Assembly (NCBI GenBank): GCA_026122225.1
Contig: JANEZZ010000476.1
Coordinates: forward strand, 124,001 to 188,000
Direction of reading: 5' to 3'
Length of the DNA stretch: 64,000 nucleotides
Source: Heloderma charlesbogerti
Taxonomy: Eukaryota > Chordata > Lepidosauria > Squamata > Helodermatidae
Of this stretch, positions 63,491-64,000 are shown piece after piece. Within the stretch, counting starts at the first letter, position 1; each line of letters starts with the position of its first letter. The notes beneath the pieces are model-generated. The model ran no database searches. It was not told the DNA's origin and saw only the letters and a program-made list of their open reading frames with translations. The position numbers and the translations under genes were made by a program.

Positions 63491-64000
63491 CTACAAAGCA
63501 GAATGGGTGTAGTAAGCTACCATTATGTTTACTATTTATAAGGTGGGGGGGAATAATATGTCTTTATGCATCTACATTTTCTAAAGTTCAGAAGTTACAT
63601 TAATATATAACAAAAAAAGACAACAGCATTTTTTGGTTTCACCAAAGGAACAATTCTGTTTCCTTGCAGGAAAAAGCAACAAAGAGTAAGCAATTATAAT
63701 GAACCTACTCAGAAAAGTAGCTCTGTCTCCTGCTACTATGGCAATTACTTTATCTACCATGCTGGCCCAGCAGGACTACCAATGCTGTTTTGAGAGCCTC
63801 CAGTGTGCCTCACTTGCCAAAAGGCAGATTCTCCATGTAGCAGATTGCTGCTTGTTTGTAATAGAACTTGTATTACTTCTTCACAATTTCAATTGCCTCC
63901 ATTAAAATAAGATCGCATTTGTTCAGACAGAGCAAAGCCATAAGATGGAAAGATGGAGAGAATAATGCCATAGGGTATAACATAGGGAGGTCACAGAGTG
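63491..64000. other. MKNK1 intron upstream of the first exon seen
   Basis: No exon recognised. The split codon at 63490 requires an upstream exon beyond 64000. Confidence 0.6.

Overview
The window is a piece of a vertebrate nuclear genome, most likely a squamate reptile (lizard or snake). The evidence is one spliced, conserved vertebrate gene embedded in a typical squamate set of repeats: BovB/RTE, CR1, L2 and L1 LINEs, a tRNA-headed Sauria-type SINE whose tail resembles BovB, and many hAT-like and other MITEs. No bacterial-style genes, CRISPR arrays, intact tRNA genes or intact rRNA genes were seen. Nearly all short open frames are chance frames inside repeats.

The only protein-coding gene I can name is MKNK1 (MAP kinase-interacting kinase 1, MNK1) on the minus strand. 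Eleven coding exons run from 63490 down to the stop codon at 33112. All ten introns have GT-AG borders, and the exon phases add up to an uninterrupted 412-codon frame. The 5'-most coding exon and promoter lie beyond position 64000. The introns hold a decayed L2, an ORF1-only L1 (39274-41220), a rearranged CR1 (49271-52110), a nearly complete but broken L2 (54743-57660) and several MITEs. Downstream of the stop, about 2.6 kb (30500-33111) is largely free of recognisable repeats and is probably 3'UTR.

The left half (1-30 kb) has no gene I can support. It holds two unusual groups of non-autonomous DNA elements. The first is a family of inverted-repeat elements (239-1060, 4415-5003, 10051-12231). 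Each copy carries the same 66-nt internal segment of 5S rRNA, corresponding to 5S nt 37-102, for five segments in total; one element was later hit by a BovB insertion. The second is a pair of hAT-type elements (8858-9821 and 19574-20547) with 8-bp target duplications. Each consists of a ~475-nt palindrome built from smaller palindromes, flanked by CpG-rich arms that carry consensus splice donors pointing outward. A third CpG-rich hAT-type element (22608-23534) has a perfect 8-bp target duplication.

Family names rest on recognising motifs by eye, not on database searches. Exon borders of MKNK1 are firm; many repeat boundaries are approximate.
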